NCBI GenBank assembly: GCA_011605835.1
Contig: JAAOZJ010000138.1
Location: forward strand, 1-7,086
DNA: 7,086 nt
From: Thermoproteota archaeon
GTDB lineage: Archaea; Thermoproteota; Methanomethylicia; Nezhaarchaeales; WYZ-LMO8
Direction: 5' to 3'
Positions 1-6,060 of this stretch are shown here, one piece after another. Numbering within the stretch: position 1 is the stretch's first letter; every line of letters begins with the position of its first letter. Under the pieces are notes generated by a model. The model worked only from the letters and a program-made list of their open reading frames with translations, did no database searches and was not told where the DNA came from. The translations under genes were made by a program, and so were the position numbers.

Positions 1-509
1 CGATTGAGCGCGTCGAGCAACAACTCCCTCACTTTAGGATACCACTCGAACGAAGCCGTGAATATGGAGATGTCGCGTTGCGCTCTCGATATTATTTCAG
101 CCGTCTTAAACTCCATGGATCTTAGGTCGTCGAGGGGCTCTATTAGGAGCTCGTCTCTGATGCCGTACCTCCTCTCCCAGTACTTGTCCTCTAGGTCGCT
201 TTTCATTGCCTGCAAGTGCTTCCTCAGCTCCGCCAGCTCAGCCTCCATGGACCTCATCTTGACGTCGAGGAGTATCTGGGCAGCCTTTGACGGGGGGATG
301 GCGTCGTACTTTCCGCTATCCAATGCTTTCACGAGGCCCTTTTGCAAAAGCGAGGCGATGGCCGCCTTAACGTCGCTCAGCGAAGCGTTGAGTGAGCTTA
401 ATAGGTCGCTCTCACTCACTTGAGGGTTTTGGACTAAAAAGAGGTAAACCTCGGCCTCGAGCCTCGTCAAGCCAGCTTTCTTGAGGGAGTCTATGATCGT
501 CAATGCCAT
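1..509 (-). CDS. TrmB-family winged-helix transcriptional regulator (partial, C-terminus beyond window)
   Basis: Reading the minus strand from ATG at 509 gives 169 codons without a stop up to the window edge, so the C-terminal part is missing. Residues about 12-63 form a winged helix-turn-helix typical of TrmB proteins: it opens with AGLTRLEAEVYLFL and ends in LLQKGLVK, followed by the wing and a 'Y-x-x-IPPSKA' linker. Residues about 80-115 are charged and helical, probably the coiled-coil dimer segment. From about residue 128 the sequence (AEIISRAQRDISIF) looks like the start of the TrmB effector/PLD-like domain. Known family members are DNA-binding regulators of sugar uptake and central carbon metabolism; the ligand here cannot be told. 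The start fits a GGTGG ribosome binding site (519-523) 9 nt upstream, and no other in-frame start lies between it and the dehydrogenase stop 40 nt away. It is probably co-transcribed with that dehydrogenase. Family call firm, target unknown. Confidence 0.85.
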   Translation of the reverse strand, partial: MALTIIDSLKKAGLTRLEAEVYLFLVQNPQVSESDLLSSLNASLSDVKAAIASLLQKGLVKALDSGKYDAIPPSKAAQILLDVKMRSMEAELAELRKHLQAMKSDLEDKYWERRYGIRDELLIEPLDDLRSMEFKTAEIISRAQRDISIFTASFEWYPKVRELLLDALN

Positions 510-549
510 GCTTGGGGTCCACCGCGAACTAGTACTCGGTTTTCCCTTA

Positions 550-1500
550 TTAACGCACCGTAGACGATGTTTCGTGAAGGGCCTTGTAGACCTCTTCAGC
601 TATCATCGACGCGGCCGCTACTTGAGCCTCCCATGTCTGGGAGGCTATGTGAGGCGTCACGACCACGTTTGGCAACCTTATGAGCTCCCACTCCTCTTTG
701 GTCTTCGGCGGTTCGTTCTCGAAGACGTCTAACGCCGCCCCCGCCAGCTTGCCTTCCTTCAACGCCTTCAAGAGGGCCTTGGTATCAACTATCCCCCCTC
801 TAGAGGTGTTTACTATTATGGCACCTCTCTTCATAAGGGATATCTCCCTCTCGCCTATCATGTGCCACGTGCTTTCGTTCAGTGGTATGTGGAGCGTTAT
901 TATGTCGCTTTCCCTCAAGAGCTCTTCGAGCGTTGTAGCGACCTTAACGCCCATACTCTCGGCCTCCTCCCTTATGTCCCTTATGTCATAGGCCATCACC
1001 TTCATGTCGAAGGCCAAGGCCCTCTTGGCGACCGCCTTGCCTATTCTACCGAACCCTATTATGCCTAAGAGCTTGCCCCTCAACTCGAAACCCATGAACT
1101 TGCTCTTTAACCACAGCCCCTCTTTTAGCATCTTGTTGGCTTCAGGTATCATCCTAGCTAGCGCCAAGATGAGAGCCATGGTCGCTTCGGCCACTGCGAC
1201 CGTGGATGCTTGGGGCGACGCCACGACCTTTATCCCCTTCTCAGAGGCAGCCTTGAGGTCTATGTTGTCAAGCCCCACGCCAGCCCTCCCTATGACCTTT
1301 AGGCTCTGCGCCTCCATTATCACATCCCTAGTGAGCTTCGTCCTCCCCCTGACTACGATGGCGTCGTACTCCTTGACTGCCTTGATCAACTCCTCCTTCG
1401 TTAACGAGGGTTTAACGGTTACACGACAACCCCTTGACCTGAGGATTTCCGCGCAGGACTCGTGGACGTCGTCGGTGACGAGCACTTTAAACTCGGCCAT
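550..1500 (-). CDS. serA: D-3-phosphoglycerate dehydrogenase / D-2-hydroxyacid dehydrogenase, short ACT-less form
   Basis: This is a 316-residue cytosolic NAD-dependent D-2-hydroxyacid dehydrogenase, most like 3-phosphoglycerate dehydrogenase, which opens serine synthesis by oxidising 3-phosphoglycerate to 3-phosphohydroxypyruvate. The substrate-side motif GRAGVGLDNID is at 71-81. The Rossmann motif G149-F-G-R-I-G154 is followed by D172, the acidic residue that normally selects NAD over NADP. The catalytic triad is visible as R234 (NTSRGGIVD), E263 (DVFENEP) and H284 (TPHIASQ). The protein ends soon after the catalytic domain, so it lacks the ACT serine-feedback domain of longer SerA proteins. 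The start is set by GGTGG (1508-1512), 7 nt upstream of ATG. A TATA box lies at 1543-1552. The TrmB-type regulator follows 40 nt downstream. Glyoxylate/hydroxypyruvate reductase or another 2-hydroxyacid activity cannot be excluded, because this superfamily shares all these motifs. Confidence 0.88.
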   Translation of the reverse strand: MAEFKVLVTDDVHESCAEILRSRGCRVTVKPSLTKEELIKAVKEYDAIVVRGRTKLTRDVIMEAQSLKVIGRAGVGLDNIDLKAASEKGIKVVASPQASTVAVAEATMALILALARMIPEANKMLKEGLWLKSKFMGFELRGKLLGIIGFGRIGKAVAKRALAFDMKVMAYDIRDIREEAESMGVKVATTLEELLRESDIITLHIPLNESTWHMIGEREISLMKRGAIIVNTSRGGIVDTKALLKALKEGKLAGAALDVFENEPPKTKEEWELIRLPNVVVTPHIASQTWEAQVAAASMIAEEVYKALHETSSTVR

Positions 1501-1542
1501 CGGCCTACCACCGCATTGTTGGAGCGTCTTATAATTGGTGTG

Positions 1543-1552
1543 CTTTTTATAG
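1543..1552 (-). promoter_or_regulatory. TATA box of the dehydrogenase-regulator operon
   Basis: On the minus strand this reads CTATAAAAAG, a good archaeal box A. Transcription would be expected about 25 nt downstream, near 1520, leaving a leader of about 20 nt with the GGTGG ribosome binding site. A second AT-rich stretch (AATTATAA, 1529-1536) is closer to the gene and would give a nearly leaderless transcript. I prefer the first because of its better match. Confidence 0.5.
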
Positions 1553-1583
1553 TTAGCGTTTTGAGTTCATGATACCTTGGCAA

Positions 1584-1592
1584 GAAATATAG
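1584..1592 (+). promoter_or_regulatory. TATA box of the GTPase gene
   Basis: GAAATATAG lies about 45 nt upstream of the GTPase ATG, which predicts transcription start near 1612-1616 and a leader of about 15-20 nt. It is back to back with the dehydrogenase promoter in a 131-bp divergent region. A nine-base perfect inverted repeat (CTTG-G-CAAG, 1576-1584) abuts it upstream and could be chance. The assignment rests on position and AT content only. Confidence 0.4.
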
Positions 1593-1631
1593 CCTCGAGT
1601 AAAATGTTACTTAGCTGTACAGTGAACCACA

Positions 1632-2852
1632 ATGCCGGAGGTAGCATTAGTCGGGAAGACGAACGTTGGCAAGAGCACGCTCTTCAGCGCCCTAACTATG
1701 TTACCGGTCAAGATAGAGCCACGACCCTTCACCACCATAAAGCCTAACGTGGGTATCGCGTACTTGAAGGTCAAGTGCGTGTGCAGGGAGTTCAGCGTCA
1801 AGGACAACCCCAGAAACTCCATATGCCGTGATGGCATGAGGTACATCCCCGTGAAGGTGATAGACCTCGCCGGGCTCATACCCGGAGCGCACGAGGGCAA
1901 GGGCCTCGGGAATAAATTCTTGGACGAAATGCGAGAGGCTGACGGGATAATACACGTAGTCGACGCCTCCGGCTCCACCGACGCCGAGGGGAGGCCTTGC
2001 CCTCCGGGCTCCCACGACCCCCTCTTGGACGTCCAAGTGATAGAGAGAGAGGTCCATTTATGGATCTTGGGGATGCTGAAGCAGGACTGGGCCAAGCTAG
2101 CGAGGTCCGTAGAGCACGGCAAGTTGAAGACGGATGAGGTCTTGGCCTCGAGGCTAAGCGGCTTGAAGATCTCCTTGAAACACGTGAGAGAGGTTCTCGA
2201 GGAGCTCGATCTGAAGGAGAGGAGGCTCGGAACTTGGAGCGAGGACGACTTGACCGCGTTCGTCAAGCACTTGTTCGAAAGGGCTAAGCCGTTCGTCATA
2301 GCCGCTAACAAGTGCGACATACCCGAGAGCGTCGAGAACGTCAAGAGGCTCAAGGAGGCCTATGGCGATGACGTTGTGATCCCTTGTAGTGCTGAGGCAG
2401 AGCTGGCTCTACGAAGAGCTGCCGAAAGGGGGCTGATCGAGTACACGCCCGGCGACAGTACCTTCAAGATAGTCAACCGTGAGAAGCTAACTCGAGAGCA
2501 ACTGAGGGCTTTGGAGGTTATAAAACAGCGAGTTCTAGATGTCTGGGGGTCTACGGGGGTCCAGGAGGTTTTAAACGTAATGTACTTCAAGAGGCTGAAC
2601 ATGATCCCCGTCTACCCAGTCGCCGATCCCGACAGCTTAACCGACACAGAAGGCAACGTGCTCCCAGACGTCTACTTGGTCCCGCGCGGAACGACCGCTC
2701 GAGAGTTAGCGTACATGATCCACACGGAGCTGGGCGAGAGCTTCGTATACGCTGTCGATGCTAGAAGGAAGGTCAGGCTTGGAGAAGATAGCGTTTTAAA
2801 AGAGAACGACGTAATATCAATCGTAGCCGCTAAGAGGTCGAAGAGGAAGTAA
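1632..2852 (+). CDS. ychF: YchF/Obg-related GTP-binding protein with C-terminal TGS domain, archaeal type
   Basis: This 406-residue P-loop NTPase belongs to the Obg/YchF group of translation-associated GTPases. G1 is G8-x4-GKST (8-16), the switch I region FTTIKPN is at 33-39, G3 is DLAGL (78-82) followed by the family's PGAHEGKGLGNKF segment, G4 is NKCD (226-229) and G5 is the CSAEAE segment (252-257). A helical insert lies between G3 and G4 (about 135-215). Residues about 325-398 form a TGS domain, with the typical LPDVYLVPRGTTARELAYMI stretch. From memory the layout, including the TDTEGNVLPDV segment, matches Pyrococcus PH0525. Bacterial YchF and human OLA1 carry an altered G4 and prefer ATP, whereas this protein has canonical NKxD, so GTP is the likelier nucleotide (inference). 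A ribosomal role is known for the family; the exact function is unknown. A partial ribosome binding site (GTGA, 1622-1625) precedes the ATG. Confidence 0.9.
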   Translation: MPEVALVGKTNVGKSTLFSALTMLPVKIEPRPFTTIKPNVGIAYLKVKCVCREFSVKDNPRNSICRDGMRYIPVKVIDLAGLIPGAHEGKGLGNKFLDEMREADGIIHVVDASGSTDAEGRPCPPGSHDPLLDVQVIEREVHLWILGMLKQDWAKLARSVEHGKLKTDEVLASRLSGLKISLKHVREVLEELDLKERRLGTWSEDDLTAFVKHLFERAKPFVIAANKCDIPESVENVKRLKEAYGDDVVIPCSAEAELALRRAAERGLIEYTPGDSTFKIVNREKLTREQLRALEVIKQRVLDVWGSTGVQEVLNVMYFKRLNMIPVYPVADPDSLTDTEGNVLPDVYLVPRGTTARELAYMIHTELGESFVYAVDARRKVRLGEDSVLKENDVISIVAAKRSKRK

Positions 2853-2853
2853 C

Positions 2854-3201
2854 ATGATAGAGATGGACATCGAGGAGCTGAGGAGGAAGTACCCCAACCT
2901 CGCTAGGGAATTGGAAGAGAGGATCATGTGTGTTGAGGTCAGAGGCTCTAGGACGAGCGACGAGGACTTTCAAGTCGGCATGCCAGATGCCATTGACTAC
3001 ATAAGGCGTTGCAAGAGCGTTCAAGAAGCCGAAGAGGTCATAAGTTTCTTGGAGAGGTCCAACCAGATCTCGAGGTCCAAGGCTGATGAGCTGAGGGAGC
3101 AGCTCTATAGTCAAGGGCTGGAGAGCTTCGGTCCTCACAAGGAATTTGGCTATTACATGAAGAAGTATTATGCGAAGAGGGCGAGTGCTAAGCCGAGCTA
3201 G
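2854..3201 (+). CDS. Small conserved archaeal protein of unknown function (probably DUF2095 family)
   Basis: The protein has 115 residues, is charged and soluble, and shows no signal peptide or membrane segment. It opens with a helical EELRRKYPNLARELEE stretch. The central part (DAIDYIRRCKSVQEAEEVISFLERSNQISRS, read in two pieces at about 46-76) looks like a helical pair, and a conserved-looking tail 'GLESFGPHKEFGYY' is at about 89-102. From memory this pattern (YPNLA, RRC-x-EAEE, SFGPxKE-x-GYY) fits the archaeal family DUF2095; I could not check it. The ATG at 2854 begins one base after the GTPase TAA (2850-2852) and has GAGG at 2843-2846, 7 nt upstream, so it is preferred over ATG 2863. The tight spacing suggests translational coupling with the GTPase. 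No function can be assigned from sequence. Confidence 0.75.
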   Translation: MIEMDIEELRRKYPNLARELEERIMCVEVRGSRTSDEDFQVGMPDAIDYIRRCKSVQEAEEVISFLERSNQISRSKADELREQLYSQGLESFGPHKEFGYYMKKYYAKRASAKPS

Positions 3202-3203
3202 CG

Positions 3204-3211
3204 CTTAAATA
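3204..3211 (+). promoter_or_regulatory. TATA box of PEP synthase
   Basis: CTTAAATA lies just after the stop of the preceding small gene. Transcription would be predicted about 25 nt downstream, near 3232-3236, with the PEP synthase ATG at 3251. This gives ppsA its own promoter although the three plus-strand genes are closely packed. Confidence 0.5.
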
Positions 3212-3213
3212 CC

Positions 3214-3231
3214 CCTCTTGAGCTTAGGAGG
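3214..3231. promoter_or_regulatory. Imperfect palindrome between TATA box and predicted start of ppsA (candidate operator)
   Basis: The arms CCTCTTG (3214-3220) and TAGGAGG (3225-3231) flank AGCT. Arm pairing is exact at five of seven positions (outer CCTC/GAGG plus one inner pair). The site sits between the TATA box and the expected transcription start, where archaeal repressors commonly bind. It does not match the TATCAC-N5-GTGATA motif I recall for Thermococcales TrmB proteins. The operator role is inference. Confidence 0.3.
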
Positions 3232-3250
3232 TTAGGCCTCGAGTGAGAGC

Positions 3251-5647
3251 ATGAAGGAGAAGGCCTATGTGTTGTGGTTCGAGGAGATAGACAAGAGCGA
3301 TCTAGCACTTGTTGGCGGCAAGAGCGCTAACCTAGGGGAGATGATGAAGGCGGGGATACCGATACCGCCAGGCTTTGCTGTTACCTCACATGCATATAAG
3401 GAGTTCATAGAGAGAACTGGCCTTAAGAGCAAGATAAGCGAGGCATTGAAGGAAGTCGCGAATAGCAGGGATCCCAAGGCATTTGAAGACGTAAGCGCGA
3501 GAATTAGGAGGATCATTGAGGAAGAAGAGGTTCCAGAAGATATAGCGAGGGCGATTGTTGAGAACTATAGAAAGCTATGTGAGAAGATAGGGAGGGCGAA
3601 GGTCCCCGTCGCCGTTAGAAGTTCGGCCACTGCCGAAGACTTGCTTGGGGCCAGCTTCGCTGGCCAGCAGGATACCTTTTTAAACGTTGAGGGCGAGGAG
3701 GAGGTCTTGCTCAAGGTTAAGAAGTGCTGGTCGTCGCTTTTCACCCCACGAGCCATATTCTATCGCCAAGAGAAGGGGATAGACCACGACAAAGTACTCA
3801 TGAGCGTTGTTGTGCAGAAAATGGTCAACGCGAAAGCAGCTGGCGTGATGTTCACTATCCATCCCGTTACGGGGGAGGAGGACAAGATAGTGATAGAAGG
3901 GAGCTGGGGCCTGGGAGAGGCGGTCGTCAGCGGCTCCGTGACGCCGGACACTTACGTCGTCGACAAAAGGACCCTCAAAATATTGGAGAAAAGGATAGCT
4001 GAGAAAACTCATGAGGTCGTCAGAGATCCCTCTTCGGGGCAAACCGTAAAGGTCGAGGTCCCGCCCGAGAGGAGGAAGGCGCCTTGCCTGACCGATGAAG
4101 AGGTCGTAAAGTTGGCGGAGCTGGCCCTCAAAATAGAGCAACACTATGGACATCCTCAGGACATCGAGTGGGCCATCGATCGAGATATGAAGTTCCCCGA
4201 GAACATATTCATAGTCCAGTCTAGGCCCGAGACTGTGTGGTCATTGAAGAAAGGGAGGGAAAGAGAGAGGCCCGGCGTCGAACTCAGGGAGAGGAGGGTA
4301 GTCGCCAAGGGCCTGCCAGCTAGTCCGGGCGTATGGGCTGGCAAGGCTAAGGTGGTCAAGACCATTGAAGAGGCCTCGAAGATTATAGAGAAGGGCGACA
4401 TATTGGTGACCATTATGACCAACCCCGACTGGGTCCCGTATATGAGGCTCGCGGGCGCCGTAGTGACCGATGAGGGTGGCATGACTTGTCATGCCGCCAT
4501 AGTTAGCAGAGAGTTGGGCATCCCGGCTATAGTCGGCACGGGCAACGCTACCAAGGTCATGAGAAGCGGCGAGGAGTACACGATCGACGCCACGACTGGC
4601 GTGGTTTACGAGGGCATAGTCGAGGAGCTGACGAAGAGGGGGGTCGAGGGGGTCAAAACAGCCACCCCGCAACAGGTGATGTTGCCTGCGGAGCAATTTG
4701 TACCTACGGGAACGAAGATATACATGAATTTAGGGGTTCCCGAGAAGATCAGCGAGTACGCTAACCTACCATTTGACGGGATAGGCTTGATGCGCATCGA
4801 GTTCATACTGTCGTCCCACATAGGAGAACACCCACTCTACTTGCTGGAGATGGGCGAGGGAGAAAAGTTCGTGAATAAGCTAGCCGAAGGCATAGCAATT
4901 GTGGCTAGACAGGTTCAGCCAAGGCCTGTCGTCGTTAGGTTTAGTGACTTCAAGTCGAACGAGTATAGAAAGCTGAAAGGCGGTGAAAAGTATGAACCCG
5001 AAGAGCGCAACCCCATGCTCGGCTATCGCGGCGTCTCCCGCTACATAAGCCCACAGTATGAGAGGGCATTCAGGTTAGAGTGCAGAGCAATTAAGAAAGT
5101 GAGGGATGAGTGGGGCCTCAAGAATGTGTGGGTGATGCTGCCATTTGTGAGGACTACGTGGGAGATGAAGAGGGCCTTAGAAATCATGAAAGAAGAAGGG
5201 CTCGAGAGGGGGAGGGACTTCAAGGTATGGGCGATGGCCGAGGTCCCGAGCGTTATATTCATGGCCGACGAGTTCTGCAAGTACGTTGACGGCTTCAGCA
5301 TAGGTAGCAACGACTTGACTCAATTAATACTCGGCGTCGACCGCGATTCGGAGATCATGCCAAAGCTCGACCCGCGCTATTTCGATGAAAGAGACCCGGC
5401 GGTCTTGAAGGCCATAAGCCACCTAATCAAGGTCGCGCATAAACATGGAGTGACCGTGAGCATATGCGGTCAAGGACCCTCGTATTTAGAGGACCTTGTG
5501 GAGTGGTTGGTGCGCCAAGGCATAGACAGCATATCAGTTAACCCGGATGCGGTCGTCAGGGTACGCTACCTCGTCGCGCAGATCGAGAGGAGGATCATGC
5601 TTGAAAAAATGCTCGAAGGGAAGGCTAAAGAAAAGCGCAAAAAGTGA
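3251..5647 (+). CDS. ppsA: Phosphoenolpyruvate synthase (pyruvate, water dikinase)
   Basis: This cytosolic enzyme converts pyruvate, ATP and water to PEP, AMP and phosphate, the entry to gluconeogenesis. At 798 residues it is full length for the family. The N-terminal ATP-grasp domain (about 1-340) shows GGKSANLGEM (22-31), VAVRSSATAEDL (from 120, with R123) and GSWGLGEAVVSGSVTPDTYV. The phosphohistidine swivel domain (about 350-460) has GGMTCHAAIVSRELGIPA with catalytic H414. The C-terminal PEP-binding TIM barrel (about 485-780) has LMRIEF (R515), NPMLGYRG, GSNDLTQL (685-692) and the catalytic cysteine C739 in ICGQGPS. No intein interrupts the GGMTCH site, although some archaeal PEP synthases carry one. 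The lysine/arginine-rich tail is probably unstructured. The start has GTGA (3243-3246) upstream. In autotrophic crenarchaeotes the product also feeds PEP carboxylase; whether that applies here is inference. Confidence 0.97.
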   Translation: MKEKAYVLWFEEIDKSDLALVGGKSANLGEMMKAGIPIPPGFAVTSHAYKEFIERTGLKSKISEALKEVANSRDPKAFEDVSARIRRIIEEEEVPEDIARAIVENYRKLCEKIGRAKVPVAVRSSATAEDLLGASFAGQQDTFLNVEGEEEVLLKVKKCWSSLFTPRAIFYRQEKGIDHDKVLMSVVVQKMVNAKAAGVMFTIHPVTGEEDKIVIEGSWGLGEAVVSGSVTPDTYVVDKRTLKILEKRIAEKTHEVVRDPSSGQTVKVEVPPERRKAPCLTDEEVVKLAELALKIEQHYGHPQDIEWAIDRDMKFPENIFIVQSRPETVWSLKKGRERERPGVELRERRVVAKGLPASPGVWAGKAKVVKTIEEASKIIEKGDILVTIMTNPDWVPYMRLAGAVVTDEGGMTCHAAIVSRELGIPAIVGTGNATKVMRSGEEYTIDATTGVVYEGIVEELTKRGVEGVKTATPQQVMLPAEQFVPTGTKIYMNLGVPEKISEYANLPFDGIGLMRIEFILSSHIGEHPLYLLEMGEGEKFVNKLAEGIAIVARQVQPRPVVVRFSDFKSNEYRKLKGGEKYEPEERNPMLGYRGVSRYISPQYERAFRLECRAIKKVRDEWGLKNVWVMLPFVRTTWEMKRALEIMKEEGLERGRDFKVWAMAEVPSVIFMADEFCKYVDGFSIGSNDLTQLILGVDRDSEIMPKLDPRYFDERDPAVLKAISHLIKVAHKHGVTVSICGQGPSYLEDLVEWLVRQGIDSISVNPDAVVRVRYLVAQIERRIMLEKMLEGKAKEKRKK

Positions 5648-5682
5648 TCTCCATCTAACTGACGAATCGAGTCCTTAGCTCT

Positions 5683-5697
5683 AAAACTCCTTTTTAG
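5683..5697 (+). terminator. Possible ppsA terminator (T-run)
   Basis: TTTTT at 5691-5695 lies about 45 nt after the ppsA stop. TAAAA upstream can pair with TTTTA, and the outer CTC (5679-5682 region) with GAG (5698-5701), leaving a two-base bulge. T-runs act as archaeal terminators, but five Ts is short, so support is weak. Confidence 0.3.
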
Positions 5698-5775
5698 CGA
5701 GTACCAAGAGGTTCCCTCAGGCCTCAGCGTCACTTTAGCGAAAGCCCCGTGAAATGAACTCCTTTCGCGCACAAC

Positions 5776-5784
5776 ATTTATTAG
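5776..5784 (+). promoter_or_regulatory. TATA-like box of the small zinc-ribbon gene
   Basis: ATTTATTAG is an AT-rich stretch whose centre predicts transcription start near 5806, just before the AGGTGGTCC ribosome binding site and about 15 nt before the proposed start. The position is good but the match to box A is only moderate. Confidence 0.4.
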
Positions 5785-5808
5785 AGGTCAGTCTAATAGA
5801 GCGTCCTA

Positions 5809-5817
5809 AGGTGGTCC
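5809..5817 (+). promoter_or_regulatory. Shine-Dalgarno sequence that fixes the unusual start of the zinc-ribbon gene
   Basis: AGGTGGTCC differs at one base from AGGTGATCC, the complement of the archaeal 16S rRNA 3' end. It ends 3 nt before codon ACG at 5821, with the GGTG core 7 nt away, which is normal spacing. In-frame stops at 5794-5799 prevent a start further upstream than about 5800. Confidence 0.5.
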
Positions 5818-5820
5818 GGA

Positions 5821-6054
5821 ACGTCTTCTAAAAAGAGGAGAGCCGAGGAACCTGGCGTACAGGATCACAAGCATTGTGTGGTATGCGGAGGGGTCGTGCC
5901 AGCCAACAGAAACCCGCCTGTTTGTGAGGGACCGTGCGAAGAAGAGCTCATGAAGAGGGAGAAGAGGTCTAAGATGTTCAGCTGGACCTGGATATTTATG
6001 ATTATCGGGTTACTGGCACTGATGATAATTGCTTCCTTCTCTGGGCCACGATAG
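5821..6054 (+). CDS. Small zinc-ribbon protein with one C-terminal transmembrane helix; apparent ACG start
   Basis: Counted from ACG at 5821 the product has 77 residues. A basic start (SSKKRRAEE) leads into HKHCVVCGG, and the cysteines C19-x2-C22-x12-C35-x3-C39 form a probable zinc ribbon. A charged stretch (EEELMKREKRSK, 40-51) is followed by one hydrophobic helix at about 53-73 (WTWIFMIIGLLALMIIASF). The layout resembles archaeal DUF2116-type proteins, which are of unknown function (family recalled, not searched). Basic residues before the helix suggest that the zinc domain stays in the cytoplasm. The frame has no ATG, GTG or TTG between the in-frame stops at 5794-5799 and the first cysteine. 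The first normal start, GTG 5878, would lose C19, and ATG 5950 would lose the whole zinc ribbon. The start is therefore either a rare ACG, a sequencing error, or a sign of gene decay. The gene's stop is 6 bp from that of the convergent L10e gene. Confidence 0.72.
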   Translation, partial: TSSKKRRAEEPGVQDHKHCVVCGGVVPANRNPPVCEGPCEEELMKREKRSKMFSWTWIFMIIGLLALMIIASFSGPR

Positions 6055-6060
6055 ACTTCG

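Larger units (their letters stand above)
5648..5820. other. 173-bp spacer after ppsA, no gene seen
   Basis: I see no convincing coding region, tRNA or C/D-box RNA on either strand. The spacer holds a T-run with a weak hairpin near its left end and the AT-rich promoter and ribosome binding site of the next gene at its right end. The middle (about 5700-5765) is unexplained. Confidence 0.5.

Noticed and set aside
4..423. Plus-strand open frame of 139 codons at the left edge
   Set aside because: The opposite strand encodes a clear TrmB-family protein over the same bases; the plus-strand product is serine/leucine-rich and resembles nothing.
1576..1584. Perfect short inverted repeat CTTG-G-CAAG in the divergent promoter region
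   Set aside because: Four-base arms are expected by chance in this length; noted only as a possible part of an operator.
1607..2353. Minus-strand open frame of 248 codons opposite the GTPase
   Set aside because: It mirrors the GTPase gene, is low in complexity and lacks any family motif; the plus strand has all five G motifs.
5566..5772. Minus-strand open frame of 68 codons spanning the ppsA end and spacer
   Set aside because: It overlaps the ppsA coding region, has no recognisable motif, and no ribosome binding site stands out.
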